Assembly: GCA_963811265.1 (NCBI GenBank)
Contig: CAWEQS010000025.1
Span: forward strand, 124,001 to 188,000
Direction of reading: 5' to 3'
Origin: JAOUJD01 sp963811265
Lineage (GTDB): Bacteria; Pseudomonadota; Gammaproteobacteria; Burkholderiales; Burkholderiaceae_F
DNA length: 64,000 nucleotides
Positions within the stretch are counted from its first letter, which is position 1; the number at the start of each line of letters is the position of its first letter. Position numbers and translations under genes: made by a program. The notes beneath the pieces were generated by a model, which was given only the letters and a program-made list of their open reading frames with translations, searched no databases and was not told the origin of the DNA. Shown in pieces: positions 18,636 through 34,003 of this stretch.

Positions 18636-19773
18636 ATGAAGTCCACAACTGCAACCCTGCTCGCGTTCGTGATCGCGTGCGCGTCGTTCGCGGCGCAAGC
18701 CCAGGTCGCCACCCAGGACCACCGGGTCCGGATCGTCACCGTCGCTTCCGGCCTGGCGCACCCATGGTCGCTGGCGTTCCTGCCCGATGGGCGCATGCTG
18801 GTCACCGAGCGCCCCGGCCGCCTGCGCGTGCTGGCGAAGGACGGCTCGCTCGATCCGAAGGCCGGTCGAAGGCCTGCCTCGCGTCGATGCACAGGGGCAG
18901 GGCGGGCTGCTCGACGTCGCCGTGCATCCCGACTTCGGGCGGAACGGCTGGATCTACTGGACCTATGCGCAGCGCGACGCCGATGGCATGAACGGGACCG
19001 AACTGGCGCGCGGGAAGCTCGCCGGGGGGCCGGGCAACTACCGCGTGGAGCAGGTCCAGGTCCTGTTCAGGATGCAGCCGAAGTCGTCGACCGGCCTGCA
19101 CTTCGGCTCCCGCCTCGTCTTCGACCGCAAGGGCGCGCTGTACATGACGCTGGGCGATCGCGGGGAGATGCAGCGCGCGCAGGATCTCGGCGATCACCGC
19201 GGCAAGATCCTGCGCCTGACGGACGAAGGCAAGCCGGCGCCCGGCAACCCCTTCCTCGACGACGGCAAGGCGCGGGCAGAGATCTTCAGCTACGGCCACC
19301 GCAACGTGCAGGGCGCCGCGCTGCATCCCGGGACCGGCGAGCTGTGGGCGACCGAGCACGGGCCGCAGGGCGGCGACGAACTGAACCTGGTGCGCGCCGG
19401 CGTCAACTATGGCTGGCCTGTGATCACGTACGGCGTGAACTACGGCCTCGGCACGAAGATCGGCGAAGGAACGTCGAAGCCCGGCATGGCGCAGCCGCAG
19501 AAGTACTGGGTGCCGTCGCCCGCGCTGTCCGGGATGGCCTTCTACGAAGGGGACCGCTTTCCCCGCTGGCGCGGCGATGTCCTGCTCGGCGCGCTGCGCG
19601 GCCAGGCCCTGATCCGCGTGCGCCTGGACGGCGAGCGCGTCGTCGGCGACGAGTTCATGCTCGTCGGATCGCTGCCCCGCGTGCGCGACGTGCGGGTCGG
19701 GCCGGACGGGTACGTCTACCTGCTCACGGACCAGCCCAACGGAACGCTGCTGCGGCTGGAGCCGGCCGACTGA
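18636..19773 (+). CDS. PQQ-dependent sugar dehydrogenase family protein (YliI/Asd-like), one frame break
   Basis: About 378 aa after repair. It is a secreted six-bladed beta-propeller of the glucose/sorbosone dehydrogenase family. The signal peptide is MKSTTATLLAFVIACASFAA, cleaved near AQA. Blade motifs include GLAHPWSLAFLPDGRMLVTE, GQGGLLDVAVHP, FGSRLVFD, HRNVQGAALHP and EHGPQGGDELN. The frame shifts in aaggccgg at about 18858-18864; removing one base joins LDPK to PVEGLPRVDAQG. Known members oxidise aldoses with PQQ in the periplasm. No PQQ synthesis genes are here. Monocistronic, 78 bp after the ATPase operon. Confidence 0.85.
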
Positions 19774-19789
19774 CCGCCCACCCGCCGCG

Positions 19790-20959
19790 CTACAGCAGCG
19801 GCGCCGTGGTCTTTTCTCCGCGCTCGTAGACCACGTGGGCGCGGCCGACCAGCAGCGGGTCGAGCGCGCCGATGTGCGACGTGTCCTTGCTGGTGTAGGG
19901 CAGCTTGTAGAGCACGTAGCGCATCGCGTTGAGGCGTGCGCGCTTCTTGCAGTCGGACTTGATCACCGTCCACGGCGCCTCGGCCGTGTCGGTGTGGAAG
20001 AACATCGCTTCCTTGGCCTTGGTGTACTCGTCCCACTTGTGGAGCGACGCCATGTCGACCGGGGACAGCTTCCACTGCTTCAGCGGGTGCGTCTCGCGCT
20101 CCTTGAAGCGCCGGCGCTGCTCGGCGCGGCTCACCGAGAACCAGAACTTGATCAGGTGCACGCCGCTCGCCACGAGGTTGCGCTCGAACACCGGCGCCTG
20201 GCGCATGAACTCGTCGTACTCGGCGTGCTTGCAGAAGCCCATCACGCGCTCGACGCCGGCGCGGTTGTACCAGGAGCGGTCGAACAGCACGATCTCGCCG
20301 GCGGTCGGCAGGTGCTGCACGTAGCGCTGGAAGTACCACTGCCCGCGCTCGGTCTCGCTGGGCTTCTCGAGTGCAACGACGCGCGCGCCGCGCGGGTTCA
20401 GGTGTTCCATGAAGCGGCGGATGGTGCCGCCCTTGCCGGCGGCGTCGCGGCCCTCGAACAGGATCACGACCTTCTGGCCGGTGTCCTTGACCCACGCCTG
20501 CAGCTTCAGCAGTTCGACCTGCAGGCGGTACTTCTGCCGTTCGTAGGCCTTCCGCGACAGCAGGTTCTTGTACGGGTAGCCGCCCTGCCGCCAGTCGGTC
20601 GCCAGCTCGTCGTCCGGACTCAGCACCACGCCGGCCGCGGCCGCGCGCTGCGCCATCAGCGCCTCGCGCAGTTTCGCGGCGTCATCCGGCGACGCGCCGG
20701 CGAGGATGGCCTCCAGCGCAGCCAGCATCTGGGCGTGGTCGCCGGCCGGGATGTGATCCAGGACGTCGCGCACGGCGGCCAGCTTGGCTTCCTGCGCGGC
20801 GTCGGTGGCTTCGCTGACGGCGAAGCGCTCGATGCCTTCGGCGGTCAGCGTCGGCGCGGTGTCGCCGGCGGCGGTCTTGCGGGGCCGCGCGCGGCCGGCG
20901 GTCGCGCCGTTGCCCTTGCGGGCGGGTCGTCGTCGTGGGGTCGAGGGGGCGAGGGTCAT
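19790..20959 (-). CDS. ppk2: Polyphosphate kinase 2 (PPK2)
   Basis: 389-aa kinase that transfers phosphate between polyphosphate and nucleotides. The PPK2 domain spans about 130-375. Walker A is EGRDAAGKGGTIRRFMEHLN, Walker B region LFDRSWYNRAGVERVMGFC, and the lid module runs from SRAEQRRRFKERETHPLKQW to MFFHTDT. The N-terminal 130 residues start with a basic Ala/Pro-rich stretch, probably disordered, then a helical segment of unknown role. This resembles class I enzymes with an N-terminal extension. GGAG precedes the ATG at 20959. It is probably co-transcribed with the upstream oxidoreductase (26 bp apart). Confidence 0.92.
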   Translation of the reverse strand: MTLAPSTPRRRPARKGNGATAGRARPRKTAAGDTAPTLTAEGIERFAVSEATDAAQEAKLAAVRDVLDHIPAGDHAQMLAALEAILAGASPDDAAKLREALMAQRAAAAGVVLSPDDELATDWRQGGYPYKNLLSRKAYERQKYRLQVELLKLQAWVKDTGQKVVILFEGRDAAGKGGTIRRFMEHLNPRGARVVALEKPSETERGQWYFQRYVQHLPTAGEIVLFDRSWYNRAGVERVMGFCKHAEYDEFMRQAPVFERNLVASGVHLIKFWFSVSRAEQRRRFKERETHPLKQWKLSPVDMASLHKWDEYTKAKEAMFFHTDTAEAPWTVIKSDCKKRARLNAMRYVLYKLPYTSKDTSHIGALDPLLVGRAHVVYERGEKTTAPLL

Positions 20960-20985
20960 CGGGACTCCAGAGGGCCGGGAGGGGT

Positions 20986-22536
20986 TCAGCGCAGCAGCCG
21001 CAGCAAGCCGGGGTCGACCGAGATGGCGGCCATCAGCCCGCCCATCAGGGCGCCGGTGACGCCGGGGCAGCAGACGTCCTGCCCGGCGAGGAACAGGCCG
21101 CCGATGGGCGTGCGCGGACGCAGCGCGTCGTTCAGGAAGCGATCCGGCGAAGTCGACAGGCCGTACATCGCCCCGTGCTCGGCGCTCGTGTAGGTCGCCA
21201 CGGACACGGGCGTCGAACTGGTCATGAAGTTCACCATCGGCGCGAGGCGTGGGTAGTGCCGGCTGAACTGCGCAAGCAGCTTGTGCTCGATCCTTTCTTT
21301 TGCTTCCAGGTAGGCCGCGTCGCGCGGTTCGCCGCGGTGCATGCCTTCGTGCTCCCACGCCTTGAACGCATCGGGGTCCACGAACGAGACGATCTCGCAG
21401 GTGTGGCGGTGCTTCGGCCCCGGCTCGTGGCTCGGGTCCTTCAATGACGGGAACGAGACGAACAGCATCGGCGCGTCGGGGTCGCCGGCCGGATCGCTCC
21501 AGAGCGAGTCGACGTTCCAGTCCTCGTAGATCCAGTCGTTGGCCGTGCTCGCGCCGTTGCTCGCGATGTCGCCTTCGAGCCCGAGGTAGAGGCCGACGTA
21601 CCCGACTGACGGCTCGACCGCGAGCGCGTCCTGCGCCCAGTCGTAGCTGACTTCCTCCGACGGCAGCATGTGGATCGTGTTGCGGATGCCTGCATCCGAA
21701 ATCACGCACGGTGCGTCGATCAGCACGCCATCCGCGAGGGTGACGCCGAGGACGCGGCGATCCTCGATCCGCACCTGGGCGACTTCCGCGCCGGCGCGCA
21801 GTTCGCCGCCGGCCGCCGTGATCGTGCGCGCGAACTCCGTCGCGAACACGCCGGACCCGCCGACCGGATACCAGGCGCCATCGAGGTAGCTGCTCATCGT
21901 CACCGCGTGGATCGCGAACGACGCCTCGCCGGGACGACCGCCGTGATCGCCCCACTGCGCGGCGAGCAGGGCCCGCAGCTTCGGGTCGCGGACGCACTCG
22001 CCGATGACTTCGACGATGGTGCGGCCGACCCAGCGTTCGATCTCCTCGTCCTTCCACCACATCAGCCCGCGCGCCACGATCTGCGGCATCGAGTGCGCCG
22101 CGAAGACCGCCTCGAGGGCCTTGCGCGCTGCGCGCATGGACTCGAAGTAGCGGTCGATGCCCTCCGACTCCTGCGGGAAGTGCGCCTTCAGCGAAGCGAC
22201 CAGCCGTTGCGCCGGGCGCTCGAAGTCGAACACGAAGCCTGGGAAGTGCGCGCGGTCGTAGACGCGGCCCATCGAGGCCATCGGAATGCCCGCCGGCGTG
22301 AGCGTGTCGAAGATCTTCTTCGCCGGACCGGGCTCGCCGTCGATGTCACCGGCGCCGCCGATGTAGTGCACGCCGACGTTGAAGCGATAGCCGTGGCGCT
22401 CGAACACCTGCGTCAGCCCCCCGAGCTGCCGGTGCCGCTCGAGGACCAGGACGCGCTTGTTCTCCTTGGCCAGGGCCGCGGCGGCGGCGAGCCCTCCGAT
22501 CCCCGACCCGATGACGATCACATCCCAGTTCGACAC
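20986..22536 (-). CDS. FAD-dependent oxidoreductase, phytoene desaturase / retinol saturase (RetSat)-like
   Basis: 516-aa flavoprotein. The dinucleotide-binding motif VIGSGIGGLAAAAALAK is at residues 7-23, then LERHRQLGGLTQVFERHGYR. The C-terminal FAD-contact motif is GLFLAGQDVCCPGVTGALMG. The pattern fits the carotenoid-desaturase/RetSat superfamily rather than true CrtI. No carotenoid genes are nearby, so the substrate is unknown; hydrophobic polyenes or fatty acids are possibilities. It precedes ppk2 on the same strand. Confidence 0.87.
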   Translation of the reverse strand: MSNWDVIVIGSGIGGLAAAAALAKENKRVLVLERHRQLGGLTQVFERHGYRFNVGVHYIGGAGDIDGEPGPAKKIFDTLTPAGIPMASMGRVYDRAHFPGFVFDFERPAQRLVASLKAHFPQESEGIDRYFESMRAARKALEAVFAAHSMPQIVARGLMWWKDEEIERWVGRTIVEVIGECVRDPKLRALLAAQWGDHGGRPGEASFAIHAVTMSSYLDGAWYPVGGSGVFATEFARTITAAGGELRAGAEVAQVRIEDRRVLGVTLADGVLIDAPCVISDAGIRNTIHMLPSEEVSYDWAQDALAVEPSVGYVGLYLGLEGDIASNGASTANDWIYEDWNVDSLWSDPAGDPDAPMLFVSFPSLKDPSHEPGPKHRHTCEIVSFVDPDAFKAWEHEGMHRGEPRDAAYLEAKERIEHKLLAQFSRHYPRLAPMVNFMTSSTPVSVATYTSAEHGAMYGLSTSPDRFLNDALRPRTPIGGLFLAGQDVCCPGVTGALMGGLMAAISVDPGLLRLLR

Positions 22537-22624
22537 GGCGACACCTCCTGCCTGCTATGACACCGCTCAACGGCATCGCGGCGTTGATGCCCGTCAACCG
22601 GCGTCGGTATGCGACGGAAAAGGG

Positions 22625-23635
22625 TCAGGCGTCGTCGATGGCCAGCAGGGCGAACGACGCGAGCCAGTGCGTTCCGACGTACTCGCCCTCGATCGACGCG
22701 GGCAGGGAAGCCGCCAGGTGCGCCTCGATGGTGCGCTCGACCGGGCCGGCCAGCGACGCCGGAAGCTCGGGCAGAAGCTGGCGCCAGCACCATGCGCGCG
22801 ACAGGTTCAGGCCGTGCAGGTGCACGATCTTCGGGTCGCTCGGGTCGCTGACCCGTACGGGCTCCAGCCAGTTCGCCAGCGCCGCAGGGGCGGGTTCGAA
22901 TTGCGCCCACCAGTCGGCGAACGAGCAGCCGTCGACCGCGCGACGCACCAGCACGGCCTCGACGAGGCCGGGCGAAAGGAAGTCCTCGCCGCCTGGCTCG
23001 TAGTCGGCCGGATAGCGACGGTCGCGTCCGAACCAGCGTTCGGCGCGCTGGCCGATCAGCGCGACCAGCGCGCGGTGCTGGACCGCCTGTGCGTAGTCGA
23101 GGGTCAGCACCAGCGCGAAGGCCGTGCTGGCGTGCGTTCCCGCCCGCGTCGGGTACTCGACGCGCGGCAGGTAGCCGAGCCAGCGATCGGCGACAGCCTG
23201 CGCGAGCGGCGCGAGGGCGCGCGCGGGGCCGGCCACGTCGCTGCGTTGGGACGCGAGCGAATGCAGTTCTGCGGCGAGCTTCAACAGCCATCCCCAGCCG
23301 TACGGACGCTCGAACGAGGCGTGCCCCGGCCGGGCCAGTGATCGCAATTCGCCTTCGACGTTCTCGGGGGTCAGGCGCTCGGACAGGTGGCGCACCGTCT
23401 CGGCAGCGAAGCGATGGTCCGGGCAGCGCCGCAGCAATCGAACCAGCGTCCAGTGCATGTGGACACAGGAGTGCCAGTCGTAGCTGCCCCAGAACGCGGG
23501 GTGGATCGAGCGTGGAGGACGGGCGTCGACGTCGCCGTGCAGCAGCTGGTCGAGCTTGTACGGATAGGGTCGCGCCACGTTGGCCAGGGCCAGCGCCGCC
23601 CAGCGTTCCGCCAGTGTCCGATCCAGTCGTTGCAT
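22625..23635 (-). CDS. DUF2891 family protein
   Basis: 336-aa protein with no signal peptide. DUF2891-like landmarks are IHPAFWGSYDWHSCVHMHWT near the N-terminus, RPYGWGWLLKLAAEL, then GGEDFLSPGLVEAVL and HLHGLNLSRAWCW towards the C-terminus. Repeated Trp/His-rich helices suggest an alpha/alpha-barrel like those of glycan-active enzymes, but the catalytic role is unknown. The ATG at 23635 is chosen because the upstream in-frame extension is low-complexity Arg-rich sequence. It is divergent from the TPR glycosyltransferase at 23832; the 196-bp gap shows no clear motif. Confidence 0.83.
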   Translation of the reverse strand: MQRLDRTLAERWAALALANVARPYPYKLDQLLHGDVDARPPRSIHPAFWGSYDWHSCVHMHWTLVRLLRRCPDHRFAAETVRHLSERLTPENVEGELRSLARPGHASFERPYGWGWLLKLAAELHSLASQRSDVAGPARALAPLAQAVADRWLGYLPRVEYPTRAGTHASTAFALVLTLDYAQAVQHRALVALIGQRAERWFGRDRRYPADYEPGGEDFLSPGLVEAVLVRRAVDGCSFADWWAQFEPAPAALANWLEPVRVSDPSDPKIVHLHGLNLSRAWCWRQLLPELPASLAGPVERTIEAHLAASLPASIEGEYVGTHWLASFALLAIDDA

Positions 23636-23831
23636 TGTCGAGGTGCCGTGCGGTGCGATGACCGCGGTTCCGGACGATAGCGCCCGCGCGGCCGGGCGGA
23701 CATGGCGGCAATTGCGCTCGGCGTCTTCTCGAACCGGGGCCTGTCCGCGATCATGGCGCGGCGGGTGACGGCGGCAGGATACGATCCTGCGCTTCGGCGG
23801 CCACGTCCGCCATGTCCAGGCCGACCCGCTC

Positions 23832-25937
23832 ATGGCGCAACCGTCCGATCCGAATGTGCTGCTGCGAAGGGCGCAGTCGTTCCATCAGTCGGGCAAGCTG
23901 GACAAGGCGATCGCGATCTACCGCCAGCTCGCGGCGCGCTTCCCGGGGAATGCGCGGCTGCTGTTCCTTCTCGGCAGTGCCGAGTCGCAGAACGGCAACG
24001 GCGGCGAAGCCGTCCGGCTGCTGGAGCAGTGCCTGCTCATCGATCCCCTCGACGCGGACGCCTACAACAACCTCGGTCTCGCGCTCGAGACGCAGGAGCG
24101 TTTCGACGAGGCGCTGCAGAGCTATGACCGGGCGATCGCAGCGCATCCAGGCAGGCCCGAGGCCTACATCAACAAGGGGCTGGCGCTGCACAAGCGGGGG
24201 CACCTGCAGGCCGCGCTCGAGAGCTTCGAGCGGGCGCTCGAGCGCGACCCCGGCAACGCCGAGCAGCACAACAACCGGGGCAACGTCCTGCTCGACCTGC
24301 GGCGGACCGAAGAAGCGCTGGAGAGCTTCGACCGCGCGCTGGCGCTCGCGCCCGACTACGCGGAAGCTTTCGCCAGTCGCGGCAGCGCGCTGCAGTCGCT
24401 GGGGCGGTTCGCGGAGGCGCTCGCCAGCTTCGACCGGGCGATCGCCCTCGATCCCATGCTGGCCGAGGCGCACAACCTGCGCGGCGACCTCCTTCTTGCG
24501 GCACGGCGCGAAGTCGAGGCGCGCGAAAGTTTCCAGCGCGCGTATTCGCTGAACCCGCGCCTCGAATTCGTCTATCCGCGGCTGCTGTATTCGAAGCTGA
24601 GGACGTGCGACTGGACGAACATCGAAGGGCAGCTGTCGAAGCTGGAGGCGCGAATCCTGCGCGGCGAGCAGCTGTGCACTCCCTTCGACTCGCTCGGCCT
24701 GACCGGCTCCCTTGCGGTGCAGGGCAAGGCCGCGCAGATGTACGCGGCGGCGCGATTCCCGGCGAGCTCCGCGCTGGGTCCGGTCCCGCCGCGCAAGCGC
24801 GCCGGCAGGATCCGGCTGGGCTACTACTCCTCGGAGTTTCGGGATCACGCGACCACCCGCCTGATGGCGGAACTCTTCGAGTTGCATGACCGCAGCCGCT
24901 TCGAACTCGTCGGCATCGACTTCGGTCCCGCTGCGGACGACGCGATGCGCCGGCGCGTCGCCGCCTGCTTCGACCGGTTCGTCGACGTGCGAGGCATCGG
25001 CGATCGCGACGTGGCGCGGCTGTCGCGCGACCTGGAGATCGACATCGCGGTCGACTTGAAGGGTTTCACCGAGGATGCGCGGCCGGGCATCTTCGCCGAG
25101 CGCGCGGCGCCGGTGCAGGTCAGTTACCTCGGGTTCCCCGGCACCATGGGCGCCGGATACATCGACTACATCATTGCCGACGAGGTCGTGATCCCTGCCG
25201 CGAGCCGGGCGCTGTATTCGGAGAAGGTCGTCACCCTCCCGGACAGCTACCAGGTCAACGACAGGAAGCGCAGCATCGCCGACCGCGCGTTCACGCGCGA
25301 GGAACTGGGCCTGCCGGCGCACGGCTTCGTGTTCTGCTGCTTCAACAACAACTACAAGATCACGCCGCCCACGTTCGACGCCTGGATGCGGATCCTCCGG
25401 CAGGTCGAGGGCAGCGTGCTGTGGCTGGTCGAGGACAGCCCCGCGGCCGCGGGGAACCTCCGCAAGGAAGCCGAAAGGCGCGGGGTGCGCGCGGATCGGC
25501 TGGTGTTCGCGCAGCGGATGGCGCTGCCCGACCATCTTGCGCGCCATCGCAACGCGGATCTCTTTCTCGACACGCTGCCGTACAACGCCCACACGACGGC
25601 GAGCGACGCGCTGTGGGCGGGGCTGCCCGTGCTGACCTGCGCCGGCGAGGCGTTCGCGAGCCGGGTGGCCGCGAGCCTGGTGTCTGCGGTCGGGTTGCCC
25701 GAGTTGATCACGACGACGCCGGCCGGGTTCGAGGCGCTGGCGATCGCGCTCGCGAGCGATCGGGCGCGCCTCGAGCAAGTGCGCGCGAAGCTGCTGGCCA
25801 ACCGGCCGACGGCACCGCTGTTCGACACACCCCGCTTCGCGCGGCACATCGAGGCCGCTTACGAGGAAATGTACGAACGCCACCTCGCCGGCTTGCCTCC
25901 CGATCACATCGTCGTCGCCGGCACGCGGCACGACTGA
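23832..25937 (+). CDS. TPR-repeat O-linked N-acetylglucosamine transferase-like protein (GT41 family)
   Basis: 701-aa protein. Residues about 5-240 hold six to seven tetratricopeptide repeats (for example AYNNLGLALETQERFDEALQ). Residues about 315-690 form a glycosyltransferase-41 domain: LGYYSSEFRDHATTRLMAEL contains the expected catalytic-region His, then VQVSYLGFPGTMGAGYIDY, FCCFNNNYKITPPTFDAWMR with the nucleotide-sugar Lys, and FLDTLPYNAHTTASDALWAG. This is the layout of eukaryotic OGT/SPINDLY and its bacterial relatives. It would glycosylate Ser/Thr of target proteins in the cytoplasm. No flagellin or adhesin target is nearby. No signal peptide. Confidence 0.92.
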   Translation: MAQPSDPNVLLRRAQSFHQSGKLDKAIAIYRQLAARFPGNARLLFLLGSAESQNGNGGEAVRLLEQCLLIDPLDADAYNNLGLALETQERFDEALQSYDRAIAAHPGRPEAYINKGLALHKRGHLQAALESFERALERDPGNAEQHNNRGNVLLDLRRTEEALESFDRALALAPDYAEAFASRGSALQSLGRFAEALASFDRAIALDPMLAEAHNLRGDLLLAARREVEARESFQRAYSLNPRLEFVYPRLLYSKLRTCDWTNIEGQLSKLEARILRGEQLCTPFDSLGLTGSLAVQGKAAQMYAAARFPASSALGPVPPRKRAGRIRLGYYSSEFRDHATTRLMAELFELHDRSRFELVGIDFGPAADDAMRRRVAACFDRFVDVRGIGDRDVARLSRDLEIDIAVDLKGFTEDARPGIFAERAAPVQVSYLGFPGTMGAGYIDYIIADEVVIPAASRALYSEKVVTLPDSYQVNDRKRSIADRAFTREELGLPAHGFVFCCFNNNYKITPPTFDAWMRILRQVEGSVLWLVEDSPAAAGNLRKEAERRGVRADRLVFAQRMALPDHLARHRNADLFLDTLPYNAHTTASDALWAGLPVLTCAGEAFASRVAASLVSAVGLPELITTTPAGFEALAIALASDRARLEQVRAKLLANRPTAPLFDTPRFARHIEAAYEEMYERHLAGLPPDHIVVAGTRHD

Positions 25938-26006
25938 CGTCGCGCGGGCTTGCGCGTCGCCGCGGCGATGCGCTGCGCCTGCGGCGCAGACGCGCGCTTC
26001 GCTGTG

Positions 26007-31656
<5,650 letters not shown>

Positions 31657-31749
31657 GCGGGGAGTCGAACAGGCCGCGGAAGCGGCGAAGGAGCGGCAAG
31701 TCTAGGCGAACTGCCTGACCCCCGCTTTCGACCCCGAAGGGAACCTCGC

Positions 31750-32274
31750 CTAGTCGACGTGCACCGCGGCGCCGCCGCTGGCGAAGCGGACGAGGTCGTC
31801 GAACTGGCGAGTCACCAGCCCCGGAACGGGATAGCGGCCCTTCTCGTCGCGGCGGTCGAACACCATGTCCGCGCCAGCCTGCACGCGGACCCAGCGCGGG
31901 TAGGAGTACATGAAGCCGCTGACGTGGTCGATGACCATCATCGACGAGCCGCCCGGCAGCAGCAGCTGTGCGGCGACCATGTCGTCGGCACGCGGCAGAA
32001 GGACGGCGCGCGCCATCGGGCGACCGTCGCCGCGGCATTCGACGACCAGGGGCGTCGAAGAGCGGCGCACCTGCAGGTCGAACATCGGCGTGTCGCCAAC
32101 GTACTCGCGGCCGCCGCTGGAAACGCGACAGCTCATTCCCTCGATCACCCGGCCCTGGCTGTCGACGGTCTGGATGCTGATCGGCTGCGTCGCGCGGCCG
32201 GTCACCGTGGCGCAGCCGCTCGCGAGGATGGCGGTCAGGGCCAGCAGGGCGACGCGCAGGGGCAGGGGAATCAT
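31750..32274 (-). CDS. Hypothetical lipoprotein
   Basis: 174-aa protein with a lipoprotein signal MIPLPLRVALLALTAILASG followed by the lipidated Cys (lipobox LASGC). The mature part starts with a Thr-rich stretch, TQPISIQTVDSQGRVI, resembling the PEGA-like or peptidase-associated domains of outer-membrane lipoproteins. It continues with SMMVIDHVSGFMYSYPRWVRV, similar to small lipoproteins with a conserved aromatic Y-P-x-W element. No function can be named. ATG at 32274. The gene lies between the uvrA start and the CoA-transferase stop, all on the reverse strand. Confidence 0.78.
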   Translation of the reverse strand: MIPLPLRVALLALTAILASGCATVTGRATQPISIQTVDSQGRVIEGMSCRVSSGGREYVGDTPMFDLQVRRSSTPLVVECRGDGRPMARAVLLPRADDMVAAQLLLPGGSSMMVIDHVSGFMYSYPRWVRVQAGADMVFDRRDEKGRYPVPGLVTRQFDDLVRFASGGAAVHVD

Positions 32275-32342
32275 CGGGCCGGTCGAGAGGAGGACGTCCC
32301 CAACGTAGACGCCGCCGCGCGGCGGCGCTTCCGGCAAACGGA

Positions 32343-33554
32343 TTAGCTGCGCGGAAACGCGTGATCCAACGCTCGAATTGCCACGCCGCGGGCGATCAGT
32401 TCGTCGATTTCGCCGGGGTCGAGGCCGGCGCTCGCGAGAATTTCGACGGTGTGTTCCCCGATCCGCGGAGGATCGAGACGCCTGGGCAGGCGGTCGCCGT
32501 TCCACGACAGCGGCAGCAACGGGGTCAGCGTGGCCTTGCCGTCGGGCAGGCGCATCGGCACGAGGCCGCCGGAACCCAGCAGATGCGGATCGTGGAGCAG
32601 GTCCTCCGGGCGGGTGATCGGCGCCCAGGGCAGGCCGGCCGTCGTCGCGAGATCGATCAGTTCGTCCGCCGTGCGTCGCTGCAGTTCCTCGGCGACGAGG
32701 GGCATCAGCCACGGCCGCGCCGCGACGCGCAGCGGGTTGGTGGCGAGCCGCTCGTCGCTCGCCCAGTCGGTCCGCTCCAGCGCGCTGCAGAACGAACGCC
32801 ACTGCGAATCGCTGACGACGCCGAGGAACAACTGCGTGCCGTCGCCGAGCGCAAAGACATCGTAGATGCCCCAGGCCGCGACGCGGGCCGGCATCGGGTC
32901 GGCCGGGCGGCCGGTGACGGCGTACTGCATCATGTGCTGCGCCATCAGCAGCACGCAGTTCTCGAACAGCCCGCTGTCGATGCGGCGTCCCGCGCCGGAG
33001 CGACCGCGCTCGAAGAGCGCCGCGATCGCGCCGATCGCACCGAACATGCCGCCCATGATGTCGTTGACCGATGCGCCGGCGCGCAGGGGTTTCCCGGGCG
33101 GCCCGGTCATGTACGCGAGGCCGGCCATCATCTGCACGACTTCATCGAGCGCGGTGCGATCCTGGTACGGCCCGGCGAGGAAGCCCTTGTGGGAGACGTA
33201 GATCAGGTCCGGCTTCACGCGCCTCAGGTCGTCGTAGCCGAGGCCGAGCGTGTCCATCGCGCCCGCACGGAAGTTCTCGGTCACGATGTCGGCGGTCGCC
33301 ACGAGCCTCAGCACCGCGGCGTGCCCGGCAGGGTCCTTCACGTCGATCGCGACGCTCTTCTTGTTGCGGTTGAACGCCGCGAAGAAACCCGCGCCCGAGC
33401 CGGTGAGCCGGCGCGTGTTGTCGCCGTCGACCGGCTCGACCTTGATGACCTCGGCGCCGAGGTCGGCGAGCACGAGTCCGCACGTCGGCCCCATCACCAT
33501 GTGCACGAACTCGACGACGCGGATGCCCGCGAGCGGTAGTGCGGATTCGCTCAC
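32343..33554 (-). CDS. CaiB/BaiF family (class III) CoA-transferase
   Basis: 403-aa enzyme moving CoA between acyl donors and acceptors in the cytoplasm. The N-terminal motif GIRVVEFVHMVMGPTCGLVL with DLGAEVIKVEP, then FNRNKKSVAIDVKDPAG, the catalytic-Asp region TALDEVVQMMAGLAYMTGPP, and the large domain with GRRIDSGLFENCVLLMAQH match family III transferases such as formyl-CoA:oxalate CoA-transferase. Substrates cannot be inferred. Start ATG at 33554. Neighbouring genes give no pathway. Confidence 0.92.
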   Translation of the reverse strand: MSESALPLAGIRVVEFVHMVMGPTCGLVLADLGAEVIKVEPVDGDNTRRLTGSGAGFFAAFNRNKKSVAIDVKDPAGHAAVLRLVATADIVTENFRAGAMDTLGLGYDDLRRVKPDLIYVSHKGFLAGPYQDRTALDEVVQMMAGLAYMTGPPGKPLRAGASVNDIMGGMFGAIGAIAALFERGRSGAGRRIDSGLFENCVLLMAQHMMQYAVTGRPADPMPARVAAWGIYDVFALGDGTQLFLGVVSDSQWRSFCSALERTDWASDERLATNPLRVAARPWLMPLVAEELQRRTADELIDLATTAGLPWAPITRPEDLLHDPHLLGSGGLVPMRLPDGKATLTPLLPLSWNGDRLPRRLDPPRIGEHTVEILASAGLDPGEIDELIARGVAIRALDHAFPRS

Positions 33555-33659
33555 CAGGTTACCTCTGCCGAGGTAGGGCGCCGTGCGGCCTGACGCGCGT
33601 CAAGGAACAAGAGCGCCGCGCCTTCTAGCGTGCCGCATCGATCCAAGCCGCCGATAGCC

Positions 33660-33995
33660 ATGCCGATTGCCCTGTTGGTCCTTCCGTCGCTCGCCGCCAT
33701 TCTGCTCGCGGCGCACTTCTACCGTGCCGGCCAGCTGGTGCTGGCGGCGCTGTCCGTCGGCGCGCTCGTGCTGCTGGCCGTGCCGCGCCCGTGGGCGGCG
33801 CGCGTGCTGCAGGTCGCCCTGCTGGCCGGCGCCCTCGAGTGGCTGCGAACGCTGGCGCTGTTCGCCTCGGCGCGCATGGCGCTGGGCCAGCCCTACTTGC
33901 GGCTCGCGCTGATCCTGGTCGCGGTCGCCGCGTTCACCGCCGCGTCGGCCGCCGTGTTCCAGCAGTCCGCGGTGCGCCGGCGCTATCGGCTCTAG
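33660..33995 (+). CDS. Small integral membrane protein, unknown function
   Basis: 111-aa protein, almost entirely hydrophobic. About four helices can be drawn (MPIALLVLPSLAAILLAAHF, then 25-45, 50-70, 78-100), ending in the basic tail RRRYRL. An in-frame GTG at 33630 would add ten polar residues, but the ATG gives a cleaner membrane start. No recognised family. It runs opposite to both neighbours, so it is probably monocistronic. Confidence 0.65.
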   Translation: MPIALLVLPSLAAILLAAHFYRAGQLVLAALSVGALVLLAVPRPWAARVLQVALLAGALEWLRTLALFASARMALGQPYLRLALILVAVAAFTAASAAVFQQSAVRRRYRL

Positions 33996-34003
33996 CCGGC
34001 GCG

